Notes under the pieces: generated by a model | Told to the model about the DNA's origin: nothing | The model's input: the letters and a program-made list of their open reading frames with translations, nothing else | Database searches by the model: none | Part shown: positions 44,857 to 55,389 of the stretch, in pieces | Layout: every line of letters begins with the position of its first letter | How positions within the stretch are numbered: the first letter of the stretch is position 1 | Position numbers and translations under genes: made by a program | NCBI GenBank assembly: GCA_025174535.1 | Contig: JALBUN010000023.1 | Span: 1,860,001 to 1,924,000 of the forward strand | Direction of reading: 5' to 3' | DNA: 64,000 nucleotides | Source of the DNA: Cantharellus purpuraceus | Lineage: Eukaryota; Basidiomycota; Agaricomycetes; Cantharellales; Hydnaceae

Positions 44857-44954
44857 CGCAGAGTAAAAGGAAGTGGGTTTGCAGGTGTTACGTAAGACAC
44901 ATCACACGTCTTACATTAAGTAAATTATCTGTAAATGTTTTGCTTATCATTAGA

Positions 44955-46221
44955 TTACTGAACACCAGACCCAGAACCTGGAGCTGCCTCGCCCCCTCCA
45001 GTGGCTTCCTGAGCACCTGTAACCATCGCAGCCTGTCCCGCAGCAGTTGCTGCTAGTCTTGTTCGCTTTCTCTCCGCCTCTGGAAAGACATCAAGTACGT
45101 ATAAAGAGTACAATTATGTATAGGTACTGACCTTGCTCCTTCTCTCGTTCTATTTCCTGCACAATCGCCTCAATTTGAGATAGATCAAGATTCTGTGTAA
45201 AATTAGCAGCGAAATTGAAAGAAACCAATTTGACCCACGGTGACTTTCCCATAACTTTCCATCACACTGATCTCAATATTCTTTGCTCCCGTCTGCACAA
45301 CTTCAAGTAAGCTTTTGATTGTCAGCTTAATTGTGTCGTCTCGAGACATGTCATCTTTGTGATTCTTCTCGAGGAATTCTCGAACGGTCTTTGACGAACG
45401 TCCAATAGCATTTGCCTTTGGAAGAGGGTTAACTGTCGAGGAAAAGCTACATCCAGACGTGACTCTACCTTCCATGCGCTGTAAATTCCACTAGGCTCGG
45501 TCTGATATAATCGAGGACGAGTATCCTGGGGGTCAAATCCTACGATCAGTGTAGATATGCCAAACGGCCGGACGCCACCGGATTGAGTGTATCGCTATAA
45601 GCCGAGGCGTGAGCAAGGCCAATGGCTTATATTGCACAACCCACTTGCTGTATTCCAGCAATATGACGAGTTATATACTCCACAGAAACAGGATCTTCCA
45701 CCGTCAAACGGTGGCTTTGGCACTGTATTCGCGCCTTGTCGATGAGCACACGACCATCTGCCGTTAACCCTGCACGAGTGCTCAGTGTCCAGCTATTGCA
45801 GGTGCATTAATGCTCACCAGCAAAAGCAAGACAAATATGGTCATCTAGCATAACCACCTTGCGAACCGTTCGCGGATCTTGCAATTGAAGTACTGATTTC
45901 TTCTCCACACCCAAGACTACTACGCCCTTCCCGCGAACGCCAACCTGCTATCTGCCTTAATAACGAAGCCCGCGAATAAAATCAGTAGAGACATACTGCA
46001 CAAGTCCCCTTCCGTACAGCCTCTAGTGCATATTCGACCTGCAGAGACAGAACTAGATAAGAGCTACCTTTGACATCACATCGTTCGTCAACTTACCTGA
46101 AAGAGGTGTCCATCTGGAGAGAAAACAGTGAGAGCTACAAGACGCGACCCAAGTATGAGGAACTATTTCTTTCACGTGAACCACTAATGTCCCTTTTACC
46201 TCTATCATAAGACCTGGACAT
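44955..46221 (-). CDS. PRE6: 20S proteasome subunit alpha4 (PSMA7/Pre6 type)
   Basis: A ring subunit of the 20S core that gates substrate entry. The first exon is very short: ATGTCCAGGTCTTATGATAG, then an intron, then [13 protein letters not shown], intron, [15 protein letters not shown]. Together this is the alpha-subunit N-terminal signature [21 protein letters not shown] later exon gives [20 protein letters not shown] and [20 protein letters not shown], typical of alpha4. The C-terminus is an unusual Ala/Gly-rich tail ([11 protein letters not shown], then [14 protein letters not shown]). It shares a 168-bp upstream region with the Rpn8 gene on the other strand. Confidence 0.92.
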
Positions 46222-46389
46222 GGTGGTTGCTGTACAAGAGGACTGACGCGTACTATGCCACGACCAATGTGAACTTCAAACTCAGCGGTACGCGCGTTCT
46301 CTGTCAAGAGTTATCATGGTAGCCAGTTCTGCTGAACAAGTAGGTCCTATTTCGTGGGGTCCAATACTCTATGCAACTGTCTGACTCTT
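46222..46389. promoter_or_regulatory. Bidirectional promoter region of two proteasome genes
   Basis: Only 168 bp separate the start codons of proteasome alpha4 (minus) and Rpn8 (plus). The region has no obvious TATA box, and I did not find the yeast Rpn4 box GGTGGCAAA. Shared control of a core and a lid subunit is a reasonable inference. Confidence 0.6.
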
Positions 46390-47539
46390 ATGACCGAAAC
46401 AGCTTTCTTCGTTGGCTGGAACAACTGTCAGTACGTTGCTGCCAAGTTATCTGTCTTTCGTATACATATTAACTTTCTGTAGTTGTCCATCCTCTTGTCC
46501 TCCTTTCAGTTGCAGACCATCATGCTCGCTCAGCCGCTCGATCGTCCAACAAACGTGTTATTGGCGTATTGTTAGGACAAGACAATGGTAAGACTGTCAA
46601 TGTGGCCAACTCCTTCGGCATACCTTTTGAGGAGGATGAGAAGGATCCAAAGACTTGGTTTTTGGACCATAACTATATTGAAGGCATGTGGGAGATGTTC
46701 AAGAAGGTGAACGGTAGGTAAGACCTTCGAATAAACCAGGGCTACATCTTAACTATCTTAGCTCGCGAACGTATGATTGGTTGGTACCACTCGGGACCAA
46801 AGCTACGTGCCTCGGATCAGGAGATTAACGACCTGTTCAAGCGATATATTGCCCGACCCGTCATGGTCATTGTTGATGTCCGTCAACAAGCAGTCGGAAT
46901 ACCGACAGATGCTTACTTTGCGGTGGAAGAGATCAAAGATGTAAGCTATTTGGCCCATACAGCCAAATTCTGTTTTGACTTTAGTTCCAGGATGGTTCAG
47001 AAACCCGGAAGACATTTTTACATGTCCCATCAGCCATCGAGGCTGAAGAAGCTGAAGAAATTGGCGTCGAGCATTTGTTACGCGATATCAAGGATTCCAC
47101 AACAACCACACTCTCCACCCGTATCAGTAATCAGCTTACTTCGTTGCGAGGTCTTCAGTCGCGGCTTCTGGAGATCCGAGACTATTTGAAGTCCGTCTCC
47201 TCGGGGACATTACCGGTTAATCACCAAATTGTCTACCACCTTCAAGATACACTGAACCTGCTCCCGGACCTTGATGACCCCGCCAAAACCAAAAGCTTCA
47301 CTTCGAATACCAATGATCAATTATTGGTCGTATACCTCAGCAGCCTGGCTCGAGCCGTAATTGCACTTCACGCATTGGTAGACAACAAGGCTGCAAATGG
47401 TCGTGCCGAGCTAGAAGAAAGGAAGGGAGAACTGAAAGCAGAGGATCAGACGAAAAAAGGGGGTAAAGCCGATGCCAAGCCACCGAAAGAGAAAACTAAG
47501 GATGCAGAGACCAAACCTAGTAAGGAGGACAAATCATAG
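46390..47539 (+). CDS. RPN8: 26S proteasome regulatory subunit Rpn8 (PSMD7), MPN domain
   Basis: A lid subunit that pairs with the deubiquitinase Rpn11. The first exon [12 protein letters not shown] joins to [17 protein letters not shown]; then [60 protein letters not shown] and [13 protein letters not shown]. The MPN fold lacks the metal-binding JAMM residues, as is normal for Rpn8. The C-terminal half ([58 protein letters not shown]) and a lysine-rich tail follow. The start ATG was chosen because it joins in frame across a GT..TAG intron; the short N-terminus is less certain. Confidence 0.93.
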
Positions 47540-47964
47540 ACACTATAAATTAACACATGTATCACTTGTTATGAGAGGAGGCGTGTCATTGCTGAAGTGC
47601 TAAAGCCTCACAATGCTTCACATCTAGGAGCCGCCCAATCAAGCCTTCAATCGACAGGTGTTCAGCTTGCTCATCAGGCCAATGCGACATAGTGCCGAGT
47701 GAACAATCTCCTTGCTAGACTGAGTGTTGGAAAGACTGAGAATAGGAGGATTTGTCGAAGATGGAATCAGGTCGGTCAAGTGGGGTAGTATGACGACAGA
47801 CCCCTTCATCTCACAAGCCCGTGTAAGCTATTGAGGCACCTTTTCCACCCCAGAAACATCAGGTCCTTGCAGGGCAGTGGTGAAGGCAAAGTTCTGGAGT
47901 GTAGTATGTTACTCACGCGTGACGTCTGAGTTTGAAACACAGTTACATAACCTTTCCTTGTCCA
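47540..47964. other. Intergenic region between RPN8 and SF3B2 genes
   Basis: About 425 bp; no supported frame or RNA. Holds the RPN8 3' end and the promoter of the splicing-factor gene. Confidence 0.5.
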
Positions 47965-50114
47965 ATGGTCACACAACCGGCTGTGGCTGCCACCACGAAT
48001 GGCGTGGCCTCGAAAGCCAAACTAAACGGCAAGGCCATCAAGTCCAAGAATCAGCTGCGTCGTCTGAAAGCCAAAGAGAAGAAGACAGCGCAAAGCAGTG
48101 GTCGCACGATTGTGAGGAGTTACTCTCCTCGAATGTCATTATTTATCTCATGAGCTTGTAGGAGAAAAATGTTACCTCAGACCCTGATGAAGTGTTGGAT
48201 AGGGAGCTGGAGGAGCAATCTACAGAGTACGTTTCGGAGCAATTGGATTTAAGCGTACCAAGTCTCGCAGCTTTCTCCGACGTCTTTGCTCGCTTTATGG
48301 TGCCTGCTGATGAAACAATCGTATGTCATGCATCCATAAATTCCTCACGAAGATTTTTCTCATTTTATTTTTTTGCAGGAGAAGGACACAGAACCCTCGA
48401 AAGGGGAGATAATATATTCTGATGATGACATGCCTTCAGACGGTGACTCTGATGCACCTCAAGCTAAGCCCATGTCCAAGCGGAAACAACGGAAGCTTGC
48501 TCGGCTCACTGTCGCAGAGTTGAAGCAGTTGGTGAAAAAGCCAGAAGTTGTCGAATGGACAGACGTTACTGCCTCGGATCCGCGGCTGCTACTCCAACTC
48601 AAAAGCTATCGAAATACGATTCCTGTTCCAGCCCATTGGAGTGCTAAACGCGATTACCTGCAAGGAAAGAGAGGTATTGAAAAACCACCATTTCAACTCC
48701 CTGCGTACATCGCGGATACTGGTGTTGCGACAATGAGAGAGGCCATAAAGGAGAAAGAGGCGAATATGTCGCTCAAGGCTAAGACACGAGAGCGTGTACA
48801 GCCGAAGATGGGAAAGATGGACATTGACTATCAGAAGCTACATGACGCGTTTTTCAAGTTTCAGACTAAGCCTCCAGTCACTGGCTTCGGTGAAATGTGA
48901 GCAATTGATTATGATCAGAAACATCTTATATTTCCCCTTCACTCCGTTCAGGTATTACGAAGGAAAGGAATTTGAAACCTCTTTGAAAGAGAAGCGACCT
49001 GGTGATCTTTCTGCAGAGCTTGTGGAGGCACTTTCCATCCCACCTTTGGCCCCCCCTCCATGGCTCATTAGCATGCAACGGTTTGGGCCACCTCCCAGTT
49101 ACCCTACATTACGAATACCGGGTCTGAATGCCCCAATCCCCGAAGGGTACGCACCTTTGTGCTGCTCTTGGTAACAATTGATGTCAACTTTCTAGCGCGC
49201 AATGGGGTTTTCACCCTGGTGGATGGGGGAAGCCTCCTCTTGACGAATACAATCGACCCTTGTATGGTGATGTGTTTGGTGTGCTGCCAAAGGCCAACGA
49301 TCAAAATGTGAGTTACTTGTGCCGACTGAATTGCATACTCTTACTTCATTGCCATGTGCGACAGGTTGGAGAGCCAGTCGATAAGGAACTTTGGGGAGGG
49401 TTGCAACCCGAGGAAGGTGCGTTCACACCTTATGTTGTATTCCCATTTCACTTATCACATTCGTTCCTGCAGAGGAAGAGGAGGAAGAAAGCGAGGAAGA
49501 AGAAGAGGACGAGGAGGTGCCAGAGCCGACGCCTGTGGATGGCCTGCAAACACCCTCAGGAATGGAAACACCATCTGGTCTTGCGAGTATTGTATCTACT
49601 GTTCCTGGTGGCCTCGAAACGCCAGACTTTTTGGAATTGCGCAAGAATGCCGGGAGAGCATCCTCCGAGGCTACTGAGCAGACAGGGCCTCGTTCTCTAT
49701 ATCAAGTCGTACCAGAAAGGCAAACCTCTGTGCGTGGTCTAATGGGTAGCGAGCGAGGCTACGATGTCGGTGCCGTTGCCGGTGCTCCGGTACCAGTGCT
49801 TGGGGAGGAGCGAGGTACCAAGGTAAGAGGGCAGAGAGTTGTTGCTACCGTCTTTGTTAGTCTCACAATCGTGTCAACAGCGCAAGGCCAACGGTGTTGA
49901 TTTGTCAATTGATGCCTCAGAACTGGAGAATATGTCGGAGGATCAGCTTCGGCGCCGGTTCGAAGCGGCCTCAAAGGGTTCTGCTGGAGTTCCTGGTGCA
50001 CACGGTCAAGAAGATTTCTCAGATATGGTGGCAAAAGAGATGGCTGGTCGACAGAAGAAGCAAAAAATGTTGGATAACAAAAAGAGCAGTTCAAGTAAAG
50101 AGTTTAAGTTCTAG
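47965..50114 (+). CDS. CUS1: Splicing factor 3B subunit 2 (SF3B2/Cus1)
   Basis: Part of the U2 snRNP SF3b complex that helps fix the branch site. Starts MVTQPAVAATTNGVASKAKL with a lysine-rich stretch; the acidic linker (YSDDDMPSDGDSD) and KRKQRKLARLTVAELKQLV follow. The DUF382 core reads VEWTDVTASDPRLLLQLKSY, PPFQLPAYIADTGVATMREA and DYQKLHDAFFKFQTKPPVTG. The PSP region reads RPGDLSAELVEALSIPPLAP and PSYPTLRIPGLNAPIPEG, then GFHPGGWGKPPLDEYNRPLY and YGDVFGVL. An acidic run (EEEEEESEEEEEDEE) and a KKSSSSKEFKF tail end it. About six short introns. Confidence 0.93.
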
Positions 50115-50255
50115 GTTTGATAGTATCAATCTGTATGATCATTGTGGTTTCTTGTGTAACTATTTCCTCATACCTCACATTGCAACAAGTACTATACGAG
50201 TGACTGGGCACAAGCAGCTGGCAATTGCTCTATTTTAAAGGTAAAAATAGAAGTG

Positions 50256-50352
50256 GTAGGAGTGGGGTTCGAACCCACGCGCCATAACGGCAGCAGGAAT
50301 TTCCTATTTCAGGGACTTAAATCTGCCAACTTAACCACTCGTTCATCCTACC
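50256..50352 (-). tRNA. tRNA-Leu(UAA) with intron
   Basis: Minus strand: acceptor GGTAGGA pairs with TCCTACC at the 3' end; T arm GTGGG-TTCGAAC-CCCAC; D-arm region with GAGTGGTTAAG; anticodon region GCAGATTTAAG with U33 followed by TAA; a long variable arm (GCC GTTAT GGC) as in class II tRNAs. The 97-nt span requires an intron of roughly 10-20 nt after position 37. One pair at the base of the anticodon loop looks mismatched. A TTTTT run just downstream (plus-strand AAAAA near 50244) fits Pol III termination. No CCA is encoded. Confidence 0.8.
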
Positions 50353-50447
50353 CTAACTAGTGTGGGACTTTCCTACCATCCATATAGATCCTTGGAGTTT
50401 CGGACCAACTACTGAAATACATAATTATTTATCGACCTCAACTTAGA

Positions 50448-51728
50448 CTAATCATCTTGTTTCTTCAGTCCACTCAATGACTTTGGCGTCCTATGACAAG
50501 GAAATTAGCTTGCTCAGGTATCATAATGCATGACGTACTCTACAGGGACACCAAATATATCTATGGCGTCGATGCGGGTTTCTTCTCCTCCTCCTTGATT
50601 CGATGCCACGAAGATCTGTACCACCAATATGAATCAAATATGAGATACGTGAGATCAGAGTGGTACCCACATGCAGACTATTCACGTTTTGAAACCTGAC
50701 ATAGCGTAAAAGGATATGTTTTCCTTCTTTGATGACACTATCCGGGATGTCCAGCACTTGTGCAACAGCAGGCTCCTCTTGTTCTTCGACGTCTTCAAAT
50801 CCTAGCGAAGGTCTGTTAATCAGCAGTTTGATCTTTTTGGGACCTTGCGATAAAACCGAAGTCTGTAATACAATGGATCGCACGCGGACTGTCTGATTGA
50901 ACTACAGAAAAATGAAACAAAGGAATGCAATAACGTCATCAGATACCAGTTAGGTTGTCTCTGCAACTGGTGACTGACAATGATGTTGAGGAGTAACTGC
51001 TCGTCGGCATCACTGAGCAGGTAGGATTGAGATTTGTTGCGCGATTTGGTTTGCAATATTGATTTCATAGAATAATGCGTAGATTCGTTTAAGCAGTTCA
51101 ATTGAGAAAGATCCAAGAACTCGAGCAAGGATATCTGTGGCAACGACCCGTTTCATATGTTAAGCTGTTTCTCTAGACCTAGAAGGAAACGTACATCTCC
51201 AGAGGTGGGCTCAGAACCTGAACTGGAACCTCCGCCGCTGGATTGTGGTGGTGCATGTTTCTCCAACGCGCTTTCGAGGTCCTTTTGAAATGCACCTTTG
51301 ACCTTGACGATAAGTTCGGAGTCAGCCAACAGAATGTTATCCAAAGGATCAACATACCTCGTCGACTACAATCTTATTCTTTATAAACAGGAATGTTGGT
51401 ATTGTAGTCACGTTGTACTTTTGGGCCACGGATTGCACAGCATCAACATCGACTTTGGTGAAAGTTACATGTCGGTTCTTATCCGAAAGCTTTGCATAGA
51501 TGGGGTGAATGGCATGACAAGGGCCTTAGGGAATGTGATATAATTGTGAAAGTATACGAAATGTGTCACTAACCACACCAGGCTGCGTGAAAATCTACCA
51601 CGACAAGACCATTCTTCTTGTCCTCTAAGAGAGCATCATATTCTACGCGACGGATCAAAAAGACACGATTGATAGGGAACTCGTCTCGACGAACCGGACA
51701 GAGAGCTTATGCGCTTGATAAAGGCCAT
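50448..51728 (-). CDS. txl1: Thioredoxin-PITH domain protein (TXNL1/Txl1)
   Basis: A proteasome-associated thioredoxin. The first exon MAFIKRISSLS joins to EYDALLEDKKNGLVVVDFHA, then across an intron to WCGPCHAIHPIYA with the redox pair WCGPC intact, then FTKVDVDAVQSVAQKYNVTT and PTFLFIKNK. A linker rich in Ser/Gly (SSGGGSSSGSEPTSGD) leads to the PITH domain: KIKLLINRPSLGFEDVEE, KEGKHILLRYVRFQNVNSLH, IFVASNQGGEETRIDAIDIF, ending KSLSGLKKQDD. Both domains are present at usual length. The gene is the last host gene before the second repeat cluster. Confidence 0.92.
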
Positions 51729-52301
51729 GTGGTCAGTAGAAACCTTAGGCAAGGGTCGAGCAAAGCGTTCAGCTGCAGGAGACAGCACGTGACCCCGCTG
51801 ATCATGTTCACTCTGCTCCTCCACTCGCCTGTTTTCTTATAGGTATATATCACGTCTCTATACTTCAAACATCTCGTCTTCTTCCTTTTAATACTATGAG
51901 TCACCAGTGTCTGAAATCACCACCATATGAAAAAAATAATCCCTAAGCCACTCATTGTTATCTCTCAAGCATATAAATAGCCATAAATGTTTAATGAGTT
52001 ATTTACAAGTGTTGGTAAATTTTACAAGAAAATGGAGTGAGTTAGCATGGTCTGGCAGGCTTAATTACATGTATGAGGGCATGTCCTGGCAAATATATGC
52101 CCTAATCTTCATGTGCTTTGTTCATTTTTTTGTGCAAATAATTAAAAGATAGTTTAAGTACAAATCTCAACAATTTTCTGAGAGCCTTACAAGCTCTGGA
52201 ACAAATTTAGGGCTTCAGTGGGTGTCCTGCAGCTGTTAAGGTCTGGGAAACTGTGTTCAGAAGGAGTAACTGCAGTTTGGATGCTAGTGAGAAAGGGGAA
52301 G
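51729..52301. other. Spacer before the second repeat cluster
   Basis: About 570 bp, partly AT-rich (51880-52200), with no supported gene. It joins the thioredoxin-gene promoter to the first LTR of the cluster. Confidence 0.5.
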
Positions 52302-52528
52302 TGTTATGACTATATTCATTAATGCCCAGATCCCCGTCTGATCCCCTCAGATCCCCACGTACATGAAATCTATACTCCATTTGGAAACCATCACATCTCC
52401 ATTTAGTCTGTCCAATTGTCACCATTGACCTTGCTCATCCGCCTCCAGTTCCAATTGATGCATCAGCATCACCATAGGAACCCAGACATCCATCCCCATC
52501 AGACTCAGACATATTCATGTAAGGCTGT
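52302..52528 (+). repeat. Family-1 LTR fragment E
   Basis: Starts TGTTATGACTATATTC and follows the LTR to ATGTAAGGCTGT, where a minus-strand family-1 LTR is inserted. Confidence 0.8.
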
Positions 52529-52773
52529 TGTTATGCACTGGGTCCAGTTGGGGATCAAAACTTGTGTTGGTCAGAGTAGGCAGTCAGAGTTGGAGCAGGG
52601 ATTGGGGTGCATCGTGGGGGTTGGAATGGACTTGGCTTCAGCTTATGTGCTGCACCCTCACTAATACCTGTGTCTGAGATTTTGGAGATGGAGTATGACT
52701 TAGGTAGTTTGGATCAGACTTAGGAGCTAGGCGTGATTTGATATTTGAACTGGGGAATGAAGTCTCCAGTCAT
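52529..52773 (-). repeat. Family-1 LTR D, left part
   Basis: Minus-strand LTR beginning (plus strand) TGTTATGCACTGGGTCC, broken at AGTCTCCAGTCAT by element B. It continues at 60726-60915. Confidence 0.8.
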
Positions 52774-53403
52774 TGTTACGCACTAGGTCTGATTGGGGGT
52801 CAGAGATTGGGTTGGAGGTTTGGTTGGAGGTTTGGTTGGAGTCGGAGAAGGAGTTGGTTACATCGTGGGGGTCAGAACAGACTTGGCTTCAGCTTATGTG
52901 CTGCGCCCTCACTAATACCAGTGTCCGAGATTTCGGAGATGGAGTATGACTTAGAGAGTTAGGATCAGACTTAGGAACTAGGTGTGATTCAATATTCAAA
53001 CTGGGGGGGGGGAATGAAGTCCCCAGTCAGGCAACTTAATACATATTTGAAATCTAATAATAATTACTCTGGTGATGGGTCTCTGAGGCCAACGGCCTTA
53101 CATGAGTATGTCCAAGTGCAATGGGGACAGATGTCCGGGTTCCTATGGTGATGCTGATGCATCAATCGGAACTGGAGACAGATGGGTGGAATTGGCGGTG
53201 ACAATCGGACAGGAGGCGTGGTGGTTTCCAAATGGAGTATAGATTTCATGTGCGCAGGGATCTGAGTGGATTGGACAGGGATCTGGGCGTTAATGAATAT
53301 AGTCATAACAGTATCTCTCCATTTAAGGCCAAGCCTCATGTCCATGGATTGGATAGGTGAGACGGTTGGGCGCAGTTGGAGTTATACTGGGGGTCTGGAG
53401 ACA

Positions 53404-53410
53404 TATAAAA
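53404..53410 (+). promoter_or_regulatory. TATA box of the antisense accessory gene
   Basis: ACATATAAAAGGAGG; the TATAAAA is 39 bp before the ATG at 53443 and lies in the element body, outside the LTR. It points toward the accessory gene, opposite to gag-pol. Confidence 0.55.
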
Positions 53411-53442
53411 GGAGGGGCATGATTGAGGTCTTATCCTCAACA

Positions 53443-55244
53443 ATGTCAAACCCTTTGGCAAGCATGAGTGTGGCCGAGCTTGAGCAGTTGCTCCTGGCCT
53501 AACAGAAGGAAGAGGAAGAGGAGTGGAGATGGAAAGAGGAGGAAGCAGAATGGAGACGGAAGGAGGAGGAGGAGGCGGAACAGAGATGGAAGGAGGAGGA
53601 GGAGGCGGAATGGAATGGAAGGAGGAGGAGGTGGTGGAATGGAAACGGAAGGAGGAGGAGGAGGCAGAATGGAGACAGAAGAAGGAGGAGGAGGTGGAAT
53701 GGAGACAGAAGGAGGAGGAGGAGGTGGAACGGAGACAGAAGGAGGAGGAGGAGGTGGAACGGAGACAGAAGGAGGAGGAGGAGGAAGGAGGAGGAGGAGC
53801 GGAGACAGAAAGAGGCGGTGGAGACAGAACGGAGAAGGAAAGAGGAGGAAGCAAAAGCCGAGAGAGCCCGCAGGGTCAAGGAACTTGCAGCCGCGATGGA
53901 GGCTGCAAGACTGAAGGAAGTGGAGGAGCAGGCGCACAAGCTAGAAGCCGCCATGGAGGTAGAGGAGGAGGTGACTGGGGCAGGGGCGACCAGCCATCCA
54001 GGAAGTCCAAGTGTGCCAATACGGACAGGGACCCCCAAGGTCGCCATCATCTCCATTACGTGGATGGAGACAACTTGTCCGACAACTGTCCCTATGGTGG
54101 ACTCACCATTATGTCCGTGGGCACAGCCATTATTTGGGTTGGGTGCGGCTGAGGAAGATGAAGTGGTGGAGGTAGAGAGGGCAGAGGTGGAGGTGGATCC
54201 CGATGCCAATATGGAGCTCGATGTAAATGTGGAGCCCAAGGTGGGTGTGGATGTCAGGATGGATGCAGAGCCAGATCCAACTTCAAATTGTTATGAGGAG
54301 ATGGCTTGGGTAGCTGTGGTTGAGGCTCGCAAAAGAGCAGAGCTCTATGCTGCTACCACCAAGAAGAATATTGATGTCACAGTCTTTTCATTGAAGGCGT
54401 ACCCAAGTGCTGATACAGAGAAGTGGGAGGCAGATCGGAGGGTCATATGGTGCAAGGTGGAGAGTTGCGTGTCCATAAGAAGGAGCTGTGTGTTGCTAGG
54501 TTGGTGATCCAGCTTCGCAAGCATGAGATGGAGAAGGCGGCGGCAGAACAGCAGGACAAGGAGGAGGAGAGGGAACACTTGGAGGCCACATCTAGAAGGG
54601 GCGGACCACCCAAGGCTCTGGCTCCAGCAGAGCCATTCAGCAGGCCTGGCGTAACTTGTGATTTGTGTCGTGATGCAGGCGTGGAGTGTGTGTGGCCTAC
54701 CGGCCCAACTCGCCGCCTTCAGTCCTGTGATCGTTGTCAGGGTCAGAAAGGAGGGTGTAGGATCAATGGAAAGTTCAATCCCTGGAGTTGGAGCGTCAAG
54801 CCCCAACTAGTGGTACAAGGAGGGGCAGAGAAAGAAACAGAAGGTCGTCCGACCAAAAAGTGGCGGACAGAGACAGGTGCTGTGGCAGCTGGGGGTAGTG
54901 GTGTCGGATTGGAAGGGGCAATGACCAGTGCAGGTATGGGGCGCATCTCTGCGCCCAATAGTACTGTGGGCCAGCTTATCCGGCTGGTTAACCTGCAGTC
55001 AGAGCACCTCCGGTGGATGGAGGGGTTACTAGTGGACTTGGTGAAGACGATGAAACGGAAGGAGGTTCTGGAGGGTCGGTGGACAGCCGAGTTACGTTGG
55101 CTGCAGAAGTTCATGGCCCCTTTGGACAAGGATTCAGACATGGGGGGTGAGAAAGATTGGGTGTCGGATGTAGAGAGTGATGATGAGTCGGAGACGGAGC
55201 CTGAGGTGGACAAGGGGAAGGGGAAAAGGAAACGCAATGTATAA
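53443..55244 (+). pseudogene. Antisense accessory gene of family 1, copy B
   Basis: Starts MSNPLASMSVAELEQLLLA, then TAA (probably from CAA), then a purine-rich repeat coding for KEEEEVEWRQ-type units in shifting frames, a coiled-coil RRRKEEEAKAERARRVKELA segment, an acidic middle (VEVDPDANMELDVNVEPKVG), a frameshift near 54450-54500, and the cysteine module CDLCRDAGVEC ... CDRCQGQKGGC. The C-terminus is LLVDLVKTMKRKEVLEGRWT, then an acidic segment and KGKGKRKRNV. Together with copy A it defines a protein of about 600 residues. It is convergent with pol, with 145 bp between the stops. Broken here, but the shared domain plan shows that it was a real gene. Confidence 0.75.
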
Positions 55245-55389
55245 AAAATGAAAATGATTATGAATTCGGAGTGGAGAAAAATGAGGTGGAGTGATTCCTT
55301 TGGAGTTTTTTGGGCAGGCTTGTAATTTCCCTTGTGACTTGTAATAAAATGATGATGCGAAATAATAGAATTAGCATTAGTAATTGAAC

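Noticed and set aside
46222..46389. Rpn4-type proteasome box
   Set aside because: GGTGGCAAA or a close variant was not found on either strand by eye.
51955..52152. Small AT-rich frame before the second repeat cluster
   Set aside because: Low-complexity codon use and no start context or homologue recognised.
53336..54239. Long Ser/Pro/Leu-rich minus-strand frames at 53.3-54.2 kb
   Set aside because: Low-complexity shadows of the GAGGAG repeat; no conserved counterpart in copy A.
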